DNA of 11,257 nucleotides from the NCBI GenBank assembly GCA_023484365.1, contig JAMDBA010000049.1, forward strand, positions 1 to 11,257, written 5' to 3'. The DNA is from Patescibacteria group bacterium (GTDB lineage: Bacteria > Patescibacteria > Paceibacteria > UBA6257 > 2-01-FULL-56-20). Numbering within the stretch: the stretch's first letter is position 1; the number at the start of each line of letters is the position of its first letter. Both the position numbers and the translations under genes were made by a program. Under the pieces are notes generated by a model. The model did no database searches and had not been told where the DNA came from. It saw nothing but the letters and a program-made list of their open reading frames with translations. Below, piece after piece: positions 1 through 7,425 of this stretch.

Positions 1-1865
1 CAGAGTGGACTCTAACGTGTACCGCTAAAGTTCCAGGATCGATTGCTTATTCTGTAGCGATATACGCAAACGGTCAAACTTATATGTCAAACAAGGTGAC
101 TGTGACTGTTAATAATTCTTCTGCGACAACTACCCAGGCGGCGCCATCTGTTACTATAACCTCTCCTTCGGCTGGCCAGACTTATATCGCTGGTCAGACT
201 ATTCCAATTACTTGGAATTCAACAGGAGACACTTATGGGAAAGTTAATATTCAACTATGGCAATATTATTCTACCGGAGGGCGGGGAAGCAGTCCGGCTG
301 TTACCGTTTCCGACAGCGGTTCTGGCGCTTATAACTGGGTTCTCCCGGCTAATCAGCCGGCAGGCACTTACTCCGTTTCGGCTACTCTTTGGGGTCAAGA
401 CGTTACGGGTTGGACCGGACAGTTTGCGATAGCGGCTCCTGCGTCAACCCAATCTTTCACCGTAAACTCCATAACTCCAACCAGCGGACCTGTTGGGGCG
501 CCTGTAACCATTAACGCCAGCATTCCAGCTTCTGGAAATTATGAAATTCATTTTGGCAATGGAGGAAAAACCGTAAGTCTTTCTTCTGGAACCCAGAACA
601 TCAATTACGCCATTCCTACGGGAGTAAGTGGCTGTGATTTCTGGACTTCTAATTATGCCTGTACCTTGCCGGTCCAAGCTGTTGCTCCGGGGACTTATCC
701 GGTCTACATATCTTATACTGGTCCCAACGGTACTAATAATTCTAGTAATCAGGTTAACTTTACGGTAACAGCCTCTTCTGTCGCCACTACTACTCAATCG
801 GCTCCAACGCTAAGCGTGAGTTTGTCGCCAACCAATCCTCCAGTTCAAGATATTGCCATGGGAACAACTAACGTAGTTTTGGCTTCGTATCGGCTTACCA
901 ATAATAATGGCGAAGCAGTAACAGTTCAGGGAATCGGTATGATTGTCGGTGGCGACATCCGTTACTCTAGTGTTGCCTCTAATTTCCGACTGATGAGCGG
1001 TTCAACGGTCATTGCGTCTGGCGTCAATCCTGCGAGCGGCCAGCTAAAATGGAGTGGGATTAATTACGAAATTCCTCAAGGGGGCTACGTTGATTTAAAT
1101 GTTGTTGCTGACATCAACACCTGGTCTGCTTTGCAACCGTTAGGGTTAGAAAATTCAACCACCAATCCCACCGTCCAAGTGGCCTTGACGGGCGTTAATT
1201 TTATTGGAGCTTCTTCGGGGCTTAATAGATCATTAGGGATCCAAGGTATCCCAGGAGGAAGTGTAATGCAGGTATTGAGAACTAACCTAACTGCTACGCC
1301 AGCTAATGTAAATCTTGGAAGTGCTTTTTCTCCTAATGAGCTTGTCGGCGCTTTTACTTTTACTAACATCGGCACAGACGCGGCTACTCCTTATGCTCAA
1401 TTGGATGGTATAAGCATTAATTTGAATTTGGCAAACTCGTCGGCTAGCAAAGCGACAACAACTATTAGATTTGCTGATGCCTCGGGAAATATTTTAGGTT
1501 CATATCAGGCTAACATAGGAATAAATACAGGGTATGCGCTTAATGGTCTTGGAGGAGCGCCTACTATTCCGATTGGCAGTTCTTTAACTGTTTATGTGTA
1601 TGCCGATACTGCTATAAACGGCATTAATGTTCGGCCAGTCGGGTCAAATATTCCAATCGCGATTAATACTAGCCTTACCTATTATAATTGGTCTGATATG
1701 ACGAGGACCGCCATAGCTCCTAATCCTTATCCGGCTAACGCGCTTCCTGTGAGTGGCGGTATGGCTACGGTTGCGCTAAACCAACCTTCAAATGCCGACG
1801 AGCTGGCTAATGTTTTGCAGTCTATTCAGGGCGTCTTGACGGAATTAAAGTCGTTTGGCTTATAA
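1..1865 (+). CDS. Modular Ig-like surface/secreted protein, 3' part (5' end outside window)
   Basis: The frame is open from base 3 with no stop before the first ATG at 84, and the residues read before that ATG look like the end of a beta-sandwich. The gene therefore starts upstream, and about 620 codons are visible. Counting from the ATG at 84, residues ~22-117 resemble the Kre9/KNH-like Ser-Thr-rich fold (ITSPSAG.. followed by IPITWNS and YNWVLP..AGTYSV). Residues ~124-230 resemble an IPT/TIG Ig-like domain (ITPTSGPVGAPVTI). Residues ~245-570 are a long beta-rich region with no family I can name. Two near-identical linkers, ATTTQAAP and ATTTQSAP, separate modules. The C-terminus is a short helical stretch ending at ELKSFGL, with no LPXTG motif or membrane anchor. 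It is rich in Thr, Ser and Asn. The likely role is cell-surface adhesion or envelope structure, which is inference. The signal peptide would lie outside the window. The DUF805 gene follows 20 nt downstream. Confidence 0.85.
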   Translation, partial: EWTLTCTAKVPGSIAYSVAIYANGQTYMSNKVTVTVNNSSATTTQAAPSVTITSPSAGQTYIAGQTIPITWNSTGDTYGKVNIQLWQYYSTGGRGSSPAVTVSDSGSGAYNWVLPANQPAGTYSVSATLWGQDVTGWTGQFAIAAPASTQSFTVNSITPTSGPVGAPVTINASIPASGNYEIHFGNGGKTVSLSSGTQNINYAIPTGVSGCDFWTSNYACTLPVQAVAPGTYPVYISYTGPNGTNNSSNQVNFTVTASSVATTTQSAPTLSVSLSPTNPPVQDIAMGTTNVVLASYRLTNNNGEAVTVQGIGMIVGGDIRYSSVASNFRLMSGSTVIASGVNPASGQLKWSGINYEIPQGGYVDLNVVADINTWSALQPLGLENSTTNPTVQVALTGVNFIGASSGLNRSLGIQGIPGGSVMQVLRTNLTATPANVNLGSAFSPNELVGAFTFTNIGTDAATPYAQLDGISINLNLANSSASKATTTIRFADASGNILGSYQANIGINTGYALNGLGGAPTIPIGSSLTVYVYADTAINGINVRPVGSNIPIAINTSLTYYNWSDMTRTAIAPNPYPANALPVSGGMATVALNQPSNADELANVLQSIQGVLTELKSFGL

Positions 1866-1885
1866 ATGTTAAATAATTAAAAACT

Positions 1886-2365
1886 ATGAATTGGTACATA
1901 AAAGTCTTAAAAAAATATGCCGTATTCAGCGGACGAGCGCGAAGAAAAGAATACTGGATGTTCGTTTTGTTTAACGTTATTTTCGCGATTATCGCTTCTA
2001 TTATTGATTCAATAATAGGAATAAAAGTATATAGATTTGGCTTAATATATATTCTTTATATATTAGCCGTTTTAATTCCATCGCTGGCGGTCGGCGTAAG
2101 ACGACTCCATGATACAGGAAGAAGCGGCTGGTGGTTATTGCTCGCGTTAGCTCCAACAATTGCATCGACTATAATAATTATATCAGCCTTAATATTTGGA
2201 TTAGTCTCAGTAATCGGATTGGCTATAGGAATTGGGTTTGTCGCAATAATTGGATTTATTTGGTTTATAGTTTTAATGGCTTTGAACGGCAATCCCGGCG
2301 ATAATAAATACGGCCCGGATCCGAAAGCGGTTGTTGCCGCCGCTATTCCGCAAGCTCAATCTTAA
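1886..2365 (+). CDS. DUF805 family integral membrane protein
   Basis: The 159-aa protein matches the DUF805 (YhaH-like) pattern. It has an N-terminal FSGRARRKEYWMF motif at ~14-26, the central RRLHDTGRSGWW motif at ~72-83, and a C-terminal GDNKYGPDP motif at ~138-146. About four hydrophobic segments fall near residues 24-45, 50-70, 82-108 and 111-133, so it is an inner-membrane protein. The family's biochemical role is unknown. The ATG at 1886 places the family motif at its normal distance from the N-terminus. No clear Shine-Dalgarno sequence precedes it. It lies 20 nt after the surface-protein gene with no terminator between, so the two are probably co-transcribed. Transcription should end at the palindromes downstream. 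Confidence 0.9.
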   Translation: MNWYIKVLKKYAVFSGRARRKEYWMFVLFNVIFAIIASIIDSIIGIKVYRFGLIYILYILAVLIPSLAVGVRRLHDTGRSGWWLLLALAPTIASTIIIISALIFGLVSVIGLAIGIGFVAIIGFIWFIVLMALNGNPGDNKYGPDPKAVVAAAIPQAQS

Positions 2366-2404
2366 TTATTTCCGCCGGTCTTTATCGTCTGATAAAATCT
2401 TAAA

Positions 2405-2436
2405 AATAAACTCCCGCGTTAACGCGGGAGTTTATT
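2405..2436 (-). terminator. Perfect 32-bp palindrome, likely terminator of the recR-side operon
   Basis: The arms 2405-2420 and 2421-2436 are perfectly complementary, with a GC-rich core CTCCCGCG/CGCGGGAG, so the RNA hairpin has about 14 bp with a 4-nt loop. Read on the minus strand, the hairpin is followed by a U-rich run (bases 2404 downward). That suits a Rho-independent terminator for the minus-strand operon ending in recR. On the plus strand it is followed by GATTATTTTT, so it may act in both directions. Confidence 0.8.
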
Positions 2437-2446
2437 GATTATTTTT

Positions 2447-2487
2447 AACATTCCAACATTCTGCAGAATGTTGGAATGTTTTTCATT
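2447..2487 (+). terminator. Perfect 34-bp palindrome plus T-run, likely terminator of the plus-strand genes
   Basis: Bases 2447-2480 form a perfect palindrome centred on CTGCAG (arms AACATTCCAACATT and AATGTTGGAATGTT). It is followed on the plus strand by TTTCATTTTTTT. This is a textbook terminator shape for the surface-protein/DUF805 transcript. Minus-strand readthrough would be followed by A-rich sequence, so it is less suited to stop recR transcription. Confidence 0.75.
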
Positions 2488-2490
2488 TTT

Positions 2491-3096
2491 TTAGCTTCTA
2501 TTTTTTAATGCTTCACCGAGTGTTTCTTCGTCGGCAAATTCTATTTCGCTTCCGACAGGCAAACCACGCCCGAGTCGTGATATTTTAACGGCGTAAGGCT
2601 TAAGCTCTTTTAACAGGATAGAAGCGCTGAAATCTCCATAGCGGCTGGGGCTTAGCGCTAAAATAATCTCATCGGCCTTGCCGCCAAAATTATTTTTAAT
2701 TGACTCTTTAAAATTTTCCAAACGTTTTTTTTGCCAGTCTTCCAGAATTCCACTCCTGTTAATTTGTCCTAAAACCAAATACCTGCCGTTAAATTTTGCC
2801 GTGTTTTCTAGGGACAGTAAATCAGTTTCTTTTTCAACTATAGCTATACTTTTTTGATTCCTGTTTTTATCTTCGCAGATATCGCAAAGATTACCTTTAT
2901 TTTGATGGACGAAAAAACAATTTTCGCAAATTTTAATTTTTTCCAAACCCAAAACGGCGCCGCCGATTTCTCCTGCTTCATTTTTTTCTTTATTAATCAA
3001 ATAAAAAGCCAGCCGGGTTGCCTGGCGTGGACCGATCCCGGGCAGCCTGGAGAATTTTGCGGTAAATTTTTTAATCGGCTCAGGCAAATTGATCAT
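2491..3096 (-). CDS. recR: Recombination mediator protein RecR
   Basis: RecR works with RecO (and RecF) to load RecA on gapped DNA. The 201-aa length is normal. A helix-hairpin-helix lies at ~17-31 (RLPGIGPRQATRLAF), a four-cysteine zinc site at C57, C60, C71 and C74 (CENC...CDIC), a Toprim start at ~84-97 (IAIVEKETDLLSLE), and the C-terminal RLGRGLPVGSEIEFADEETL signature. The usual Toprim segment of the form NPTxEGExTA is replaced by SPSRYGDFSA, so the first acidic residue is a Tyr while a G-D pair remains. The ATG lies inside the end of dnaB (17-nt overlap) and has no Shine-Dalgarno sequence, which points to translational coupling. It is the last gene of the minus-strand operon. Confidence 0.95.
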   Translation of the reverse strand: MINLPEPIKKFTAKFSRLPGIGPRQATRLAFYLINKEKNEAGEIGGAVLGLEKIKICENCFFVHQNKGNLCDICEDKNRNQKSIAIVEKETDLLSLENTAKFNGRYLVLGQINRSGILEDWQKKRLENFKESIKNNFGGKADEIILALSPSRYGDFSASILLKELKPYAVKISRLGRGLPVGSEIEFADEETLGEALKNRS

Positions 3097-4471
3097 CGGT
3101 GTGCGTGCTGTCTAAATTCCTAAAGCTGGCGTATTCGGGATTGAACATCAATTTAATATTGCCGACAGGCCCGTTCCTGTGTTTGGCGACAATTATTTCA
3201 GCGATATTCTGCTCTTCTGCGGCCAAGTCGTTCCGGTCGCGGTCCTTTCTGTAAATAAACAAAACTATATCGGCGTCCTGCTCAATGGCGCCGGTTTCCC
3301 GCAGGTCGGAAAGGCGGGGGATTTTAACTTCGCGTTGATCAACTAAGCGATTCAACTGGGAAACGGCCACGACTGGGATGTTAAGTTCGCGCGCTAAACT
3401 CTTTAAACCGCGGGAGATTTCGGTGAATTGCGAAACGGTATTGTCAGAATTTATTTTTGACTGAATCAGCTGAAGGTAATCAACGATCAGCAGCCCTAAA
3501 CCGTGCTTCATCTGCATTTGCCTGGCCGCGGAACGGATTTGATTTACGGTCGGCGACGGAGTGTCGTCTATGAATATTTTAGTTTTAGAAAGCTTGTCTA
3601 GCGCTTGCTGAATAGCCGTCCAGTCGGTTTCTTCCTTTATTTGGCCGCTTCTGATTTTCCAAAGAGGGATATTGGCGGTCGCCGAAACAAAACGGTCAAT
3701 TATCTGCTCGCGGCTCATTTCAAGAGAGAACAGCGCTATTGGCAAACTGCTTTCAACGGCTGCCTGACGGGCGATATCTAAGACCAGGGAGGTTTTTCCT
3801 AAAGACGGCCGGGCGCCCAAAACAATAAAATTTGATTTCTGTAATCCGGAAAGCATTTTGTCTAAATCTATAAAGCCGGTCGGAATGCCCCGTAGTCCTC
3901 CTTCCTGATGTAGTTTTTCCAAACGCTCGTAAAACGATGTTAATTCGCTGTTGACTGGCGTTAAATTTGAGTTAAGTAATCTTTGAAAAACATTTTTTAA
4001 GAAATCTTGTTCGGATTCATCAAGAATAGTTTCGGTGTCTTTGTCAGACAAGAAAGCTTTTTCGCTTATGTTGGTTGATGTTTTTATTAAGTCGCGCAGA
4101 ATCTTTTTGTCTCTGACTATTTTTGCGTAATTTTCTACGTGGGTGGCGCTAGGAACTCCGTTAGCGAGATCCGCCAAATAAGTTGAGCCGCCGACATCGC
4201 TAAACTCACCTCTTTCTTTCAGGCGGTTTGTTAGGCTGACTATATCAACCGGCTGATTTTTATTGGCAAGGTCAAGCATCGCGCTAAAAATTTTCTCGTT
4301 TGCCGGTTTGTAAAAATCTTCAGGAACCAAAATATCCATAACTCTTGTTATGGCGTCTTTGTCTATTAAAAGCGAGCCCAAAACGGATTCTTCGGCTTCA
4401 ATGCTTTGAGGGGGAAGTTTTAACTTTGCTCTTCCGACGGCTGATTGTTTTTTAATTGTTGGTCTGGCCAT
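3080..4471 (-). CDS. dnaB: Replicative DNA helicase DnaB
   Basis: This is the hexameric 5'-3' helicase that unwinds the replication fork. The 463-aa length is normal. The N-terminal primase-interacting domain opens at ~19-35 (LPPQSIEAEESVLGSLL). The RecA-like domain begins near 196 (GIPTGFIDLDKMLSGLQ). It has Walker A GARPSLGKTS at ~219-228, where the usual Met is Leu, Walker B LLIVDYLQL at ~327-335, a Q-rich SQLNR motif at ~371, the DLRETGAIEQDAD block at ~389, and the arginine-finger segment KHRNGPVG at ~430. The ATG at 4471 has an AGGA site 8 nt upstream on the minus strand. This supports that start even though it overlaps cysS by 52 nt. No intein is present. It ends in TGA, overlapping recR. 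Confidence 0.97.
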   Translation of the reverse strand: MARPTIKKQSAVGRAKLKLPPQSIEAEESVLGSLLIDKDAITRVMDILVPEDFYKPANEKIFSAMLDLANKNQPVDIVSLTNRLKERGEFSDVGGSTYLADLANGVPSATHVENYAKIVRDKKILRDLIKTSTNISEKAFLSDKDTETILDESEQDFLKNVFQRLLNSNLTPVNSELTSFYERLEKLHQEGGLRGIPTGFIDLDKMLSGLQKSNFIVLGARPSLGKTSLVLDIARQAAVESSLPIALFSLEMSREQIIDRFVSATANIPLWKIRSGQIKEETDWTAIQQALDKLSKTKIFIDDTPSPTVNQIRSAARQMQMKHGLGLLIVDYLQLIQSKINSDNTVSQFTEISRGLKSLARELNIPVVAVSQLNRLVDQREVKIPRLSDLRETGAIEQDADIVLFIYRKDRDRNDLAAEEQNIAEIIVAKHRNGPVGNIKLMFNPEYASFRNLDSTHTDDQFA

Positions 4472-5841
4472 ATAAAAGTTCCTATCTTTGAGTCTTCTAT
4501 TATGTATCCTAAACTATTTACGCGCTTTCTCAAGTCGTCAGATTGGATAAACTGTTTATTATCTCTGTATAACTCTCTTTTCGCGGCTAATTTTTGGATA
4601 GATGCGGGTATTTTTGGCATTTCCAGGAAAAATCCGAACATTTTAAAACTCTTAAAGATGAATTCGTGTATTATTTTAGCGTTGGATCTGCTCAGAGTCC
4701 ATATTTTTGGCTGAACGGCGCTTATGAGGCCGGAAATTGCGGCAAAAGCCATAGAGGTATTGAAATTATTTTCCAGAGATTCGGTGCATTTTTTTTGACA
4801 TTCTTTAACTTCGGCGCTGATATCGCTTTCGGCCGATTGAGCATTTTTATTTTTTATAATCATTTCCAGCTTTTCCAGAAACATTTTTATATCGTCCATA
4901 TTTTTTTCATTTTCGTCGGCAAGCTCTTCGGTGTAATTAAAAGGGGATGAGTAATGGAATTTTAAAACCATTAGTCGTAAAGCGTCTGCGCTATGCCGTC
5001 CCAAAAAATCGCGGATGGTTATAAAATTGCCCAGGCTTTTTCCCATTTTCTTTCCGTTAACCAAAAGGAGGCCGGTATGCATCCAGATATTCACAAATTC
5101 TTCCTCGCCGGAAAGCGCGCGCGCCTGAGCAATTTCGGCTTCGTGGTGAGGGAACTTTAATTCCGAAGCGCCGCCGTGGAGCTCGTAATGTAAACCAAAG
5201 AATTTTTCGGAAATTGCCGTGTCTTCAATGTGCCAGCCGGGCCGGCCGTAACCCCAGAGCGAAGGCCAGCCTTTTTCCGTTTTTGGTCTGAATTTCCAAA
5301 GAGCGAAATCAAGGGGGTCTTTTTTGCTGTGGTCAAGCTCAAATCTATAACCAATACGTAGTTCTTCTAATTGCTGCCGCGACAATTTTCCATAATCTTT
5401 AAATTTTTTTATTTCAAAATAAACGCCGCTTTTAGTTTCGTAAGCGTATCCTTTTTCAATTAAGCGGGCGATCTGGTTTTGTATCTCTTTTATATATTTG
5501 GTGGCGGGAGCGTACTTATTGACCGACTGGACGTTCAGGTTTTTCATATCCCGGAAATATTCCTTTTCAAATTTCTTGGCGAGATTATCCGGCTCAATCT
5601 TTTCCTTTTTCGCCCTGTCAATTATTTTATCATCAACGTCGGTGATGTTTTGAAGGTAAAAAATTTTAAAATGCTTGACTCGCAGATATCTGACAAAGGC
5701 GTCAAAAGCCAGATAAGTCCTGGCGTGGCCGATATGGGAAAAATCATAAACAGTCGGACCACAGACAAAGAGGCGGATTTTTTTTGGTAAATCTTTATTA
5801 TCTCCGCTTAAACTATCTTTAATTTTTATGGGCGCGCTCAT
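4420..5841 (-). CDS. cysS: Cysteinyl-tRNA synthetase
   Basis: This class I synthetase charges tRNA-Cys. The 473-aa length is close to the usual ~460. The N-terminal signature VCGPTVYD sits at 26-33 with zinc ligand Cys27. HIGH is exact at 36-39, and the signature loop variant KMGKS is at 265-269 instead of KMSKS. The zinc-site segment usually read as WHIECS is WHIEDTA here (Asp207 in place of the Cys ligand), while FPHHEAE at 230-236 keeps the His and Glu ligands. The C-terminus has the usual helical anticodon-binding region ending near IEDSKIGTFIWP. The ATG start leaves only a short tail before the catalytic core and has no visible Shine-Dalgarno sequence. The gene starts 14 nt after the phosphoribosyltransferase stop and overlaps dnaB by 52 nt. 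Confidence 0.96.
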   Translation of the reverse strand: MSAPIKIKDSLSGDNKDLPKKIRLFVCGPTVYDFSHIGHARTYLAFDAFVRYLRVKHFKIFYLQNITDVDDKIIDRAKKEKIEPDNLAKKFEKEYFRDMKNLNVQSVNKYAPATKYIKEIQNQIARLIEKGYAYETKSGVYFEIKKFKDYGKLSRQQLEELRIGYRFELDHSKKDPLDFALWKFRPKTEKGWPSLWGYGRPGWHIEDTAISEKFFGLHYELHGGASELKFPHHEAEIAQARALSGEEEFVNIWMHTGLLLVNGKKMGKSLGNFITIRDFLGRHSADALRLMVLKFHYSSPFNYTEELADENEKNMDDIKMFLEKLEMIIKNKNAQSAESDISAEVKECQKKCTESLENNFNTSMAFAAISGLISAVQPKIWTLSRSNAKIIHEFIFKSFKMFGFFLEMPKIPASIQKLAAKRELYRDNKQFIQSDDLRKRVNSLGYIIEDSKIGTFIWPDQQLKNNQPSEEQS

Positions 5842-5855
5842 TAATAATTAAATTA

Positions 5856-6299
5856 TTAGAATGCTGACTTTTCGGTTTCCCAGGGAAAAATCAGCCACTC
5901 GCTGGAATGTTTTGTTTTAACAGAGATTATTTCAAAATCTTTCGGGACAGCGGTTTCTTGATTGCGGAACCAAAAAACTGCCTGCTGTAAATTATGCCTG
6001 CTAAAAAGGGAATTTATTGTTTTGCCGGTATAGTAAATATCGTCAACAACCAAAGTTTGGGGAGAAATTTCGGATTCGCTCAAAACAAGAGGGATATTTA
6101 GCCGATGAGACAGGCTGACGGCAAGAATCAGGCCGCCGCGGGGAATGCCGTAAATATTTTTAATTTGCCGGTTTTTTTTCAGGGTTTTGCTTAATTTTAA
6201 AACCGCGCGATTGAATTCTTGCCAGCTTAAATACACCTTCTTAACTTTTTTAGATAAATGTTTGGTTGGGATTTTTTCCGCTAATAAACTTTTGACCAT
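5856..6299 (-). CDS. Phosphoribosyltransferase (xanthine/guanine PRTase-like)
   Basis: The 147-aa protein has the type I phosphoribosyltransferase fold. The PRPP-binding loop TLVVDDIYYTGKT is at 82-94, the pyrophosphate-loop-like IYGIPRGGLILAVSLSHRL segment at ~49-67, and a C-terminal WLIFPWE motif at ~135-141 typical of small Gpt-like enzymes. Members move the ribose-5-phosphate of PRPP to a purine base, so purine salvage (guanine, xanthine or hypoxanthine) is the likely role. The exact base cannot be read from the sequence. The first ~20 residues precede the fold and are Lys-rich, and no Shine-Dalgarno sequence is visible at the ATG. It lies 53 nt after corA and 14 nt before cysS, so it is probably mid-operon. 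Confidence 0.85.
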   Translation of the reverse strand: MVKSLLAEKIPTKHLSKKVKKVYLSWQEFNRAVLKLSKTLKKNRQIKNIYGIPRGGLILAVSLSHRLNIPLVLSESEISPQTLVVDDIYYTGKTINSLFSRHNLQQAVFWFRNQETAVPKDFEIISVKTKHSSEWLIFPWETEKSAF

Positions 6300-6352
6300 A
6301 ATTTAATAAGTTTCTTTTTTAAAAGTTGGAATGGTAAATTCTTTTCATAAAA

Positions 6353-7264
6353 TTAAAGCCAAGTTTTATTTTTGAAATAGGAGAACATTGCCGCGATGGT
6401 GACGAGCATAATACCTAAGATTATCCAGAAATCTCCGGGCGTCCCGACGATAGGAGTGTAATCTGTCCTCATGCTAAATATTGCGGAAATTAGCATTAAC
6501 GGATACATAAAGAACGCTAAAATAGTAAAAGTTTTCATTACGTTGTTTGTTTTTGACGCTAAAAGTTGGCTGTTTGTTTCTTCAAGACCGTCAACTATTT
6601 CCCGGATATTATTTATTTGATTTAAAACTCTTAATTGATCGCCGACCAAATCTTCAAAGAATATCTGAACTGAGCGGCCGTGTTCCGGCCAAAATGATTG
6701 TGTTTTAGAAGCAAGCGATTTTAAAACCGATTCTTGAAGATGGACAATGATGCTGTAGTTTGCGATGTCGCGCTTAACATAAGAAATTTCTTTAAGCAGC
6801 TGCTCTTCTCTCCCTTTGAAAAGCTTTTGGCTGATATCTTCTATTTTTTCAGAAATATGGTGCTGTTCTCTTTCAAAATAATTAATAAATGATTCCAGAA
6901 GGTAGTAAGCGAGATGGTAAGTTTGGTCAAAAACTTTTTCGCGGAAATGCTCATTTTCCAGCTGGCGGCGAAATTCATCTAAAGGCGGGAATGATTCATA
7001 GTGGACGGTGATAACTTCATTTTTGGTTATAACGAAATCTATCTCGCTTTGATATGAAGCTTTTTCGCTTTTATTGTAAGCGGGGAAAAAATAAACTAAA
7101 TAAAGGTAATGATTAAAAACTTCAACCTTTGATCTTGCCGACGGCCCTAAGAGCTCCTCTAAAATAATCGGATGGATCTGAAAATTGCTTTTTAAAAAGC
7201 GGATATCTTGCTGGTTAGGCATGGCTATATCTATCCAGCGGATTTTTTCTCCGATAATCTTCAT
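6353..7264 (-). CDS. corA: CorA-family divalent metal ion channel with variant GMN motif
   Basis: The 303-aa protein has the CorA/MIT layout: a soluble N-terminal alpha/beta domain, a long helical stalk (~115-245), and two C-terminal membrane helices near 244-263 and 276-295. The family imports Mg2+ (or Co2+, Zn2+) as a pentamer. The signature after TM1, normally GMN, reads IFSMRTDYTP, with Ser264, Met265 and Arg266 in this numbering. The acidic or polar loop before TM2 is also short. The ATG at 7264 (MKIIGEKIRWIDIAMP) was chosen over an in-frame TTG at 7309. The extra 15 residues of the longer form are encoded by the repeat hairpins upstream and look unlike family sequence. No Shine-Dalgarno sequence is seen. 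It is the first gene of the minus-strand cluster. The symbol is by family only. Confidence 0.85.
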   Translation of the reverse strand: MKIIGEKIRWIDIAMPNQQDIRFLKSNFQIHPIILEELLGPSARSKVEVFNHYLYLVYFFPAYNKSEKASYQSEIDFVITKNEVITVHYESFPPLDEFRRQLENEHFREKVFDQTYHLAYYLLESFINYFEREQHHISEKIEDISQKLFKGREEQLLKEISYVKRDIANYSIIVHLQESVLKSLASKTQSFWPEHGRSVQIFFEDLVGDQLRVLNQINNIREIVDGLEETNSQLLASKTNNVMKTFTILAFFMYPLMLISAIFSMRTDYTPIVGTPGDFWIILGIMLVTIAAMFSYFKNKTWL

Positions 7265-7277
7265 CCCGTTAGAGATA

Positions 7278-7323
7278 GGAAACGTTATGCGTTTCCGTAA
7301 ATAACACAACTGACCAAGTTGTG
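7278..7323. repeat. Two perfect 7-bp hairpins inside the repeat element
   Basis: Hairpin one pairs 7278-7284 (GGAAACG) with 7290-7296 (CGTTTCC) around a 5-nt loop. Hairpin two pairs 7305-7311 (CACAACT) with 7317-7323 (AGTTGTG), also with a 5-nt loop. They lie just upstream of corA on its strand, so they could fold in its leader RNA if transcription starts beyond them. Confidence 0.6.
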
Positions 7324-7400
7324 CGGCTTATTGTTTTGTTTGATGTGTAGGGCATATTATTCATAGTTGGTTAATCTCTAACGGGATTCATCCCATTAGA

Positions 7401-7425
7401 AGCAGATCGCGATCGGCGATTTGCT
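7401..7425. repeat. 10-bp hairpin with GATCG loop next to repeat copy 3
   Basis: Bases 7401-7410 pair with 7416-7425 (ten pairs, one of them G-U) around the loop GATCG. It begins directly after the third copy of the 10-bp unit. Its left arm overlaps a sequence that can alternatively pair with 7485-7492, so two mutually exclusive folds are possible. Confidence 0.55.

Noticed and set aside
7265..7309. N-terminal extension of the CorA protein from the TTG at 7309
   Set aside because: The extra residues come from repeat hairpins and do not resemble the family. An ATG with a family-like N-terminus follows.
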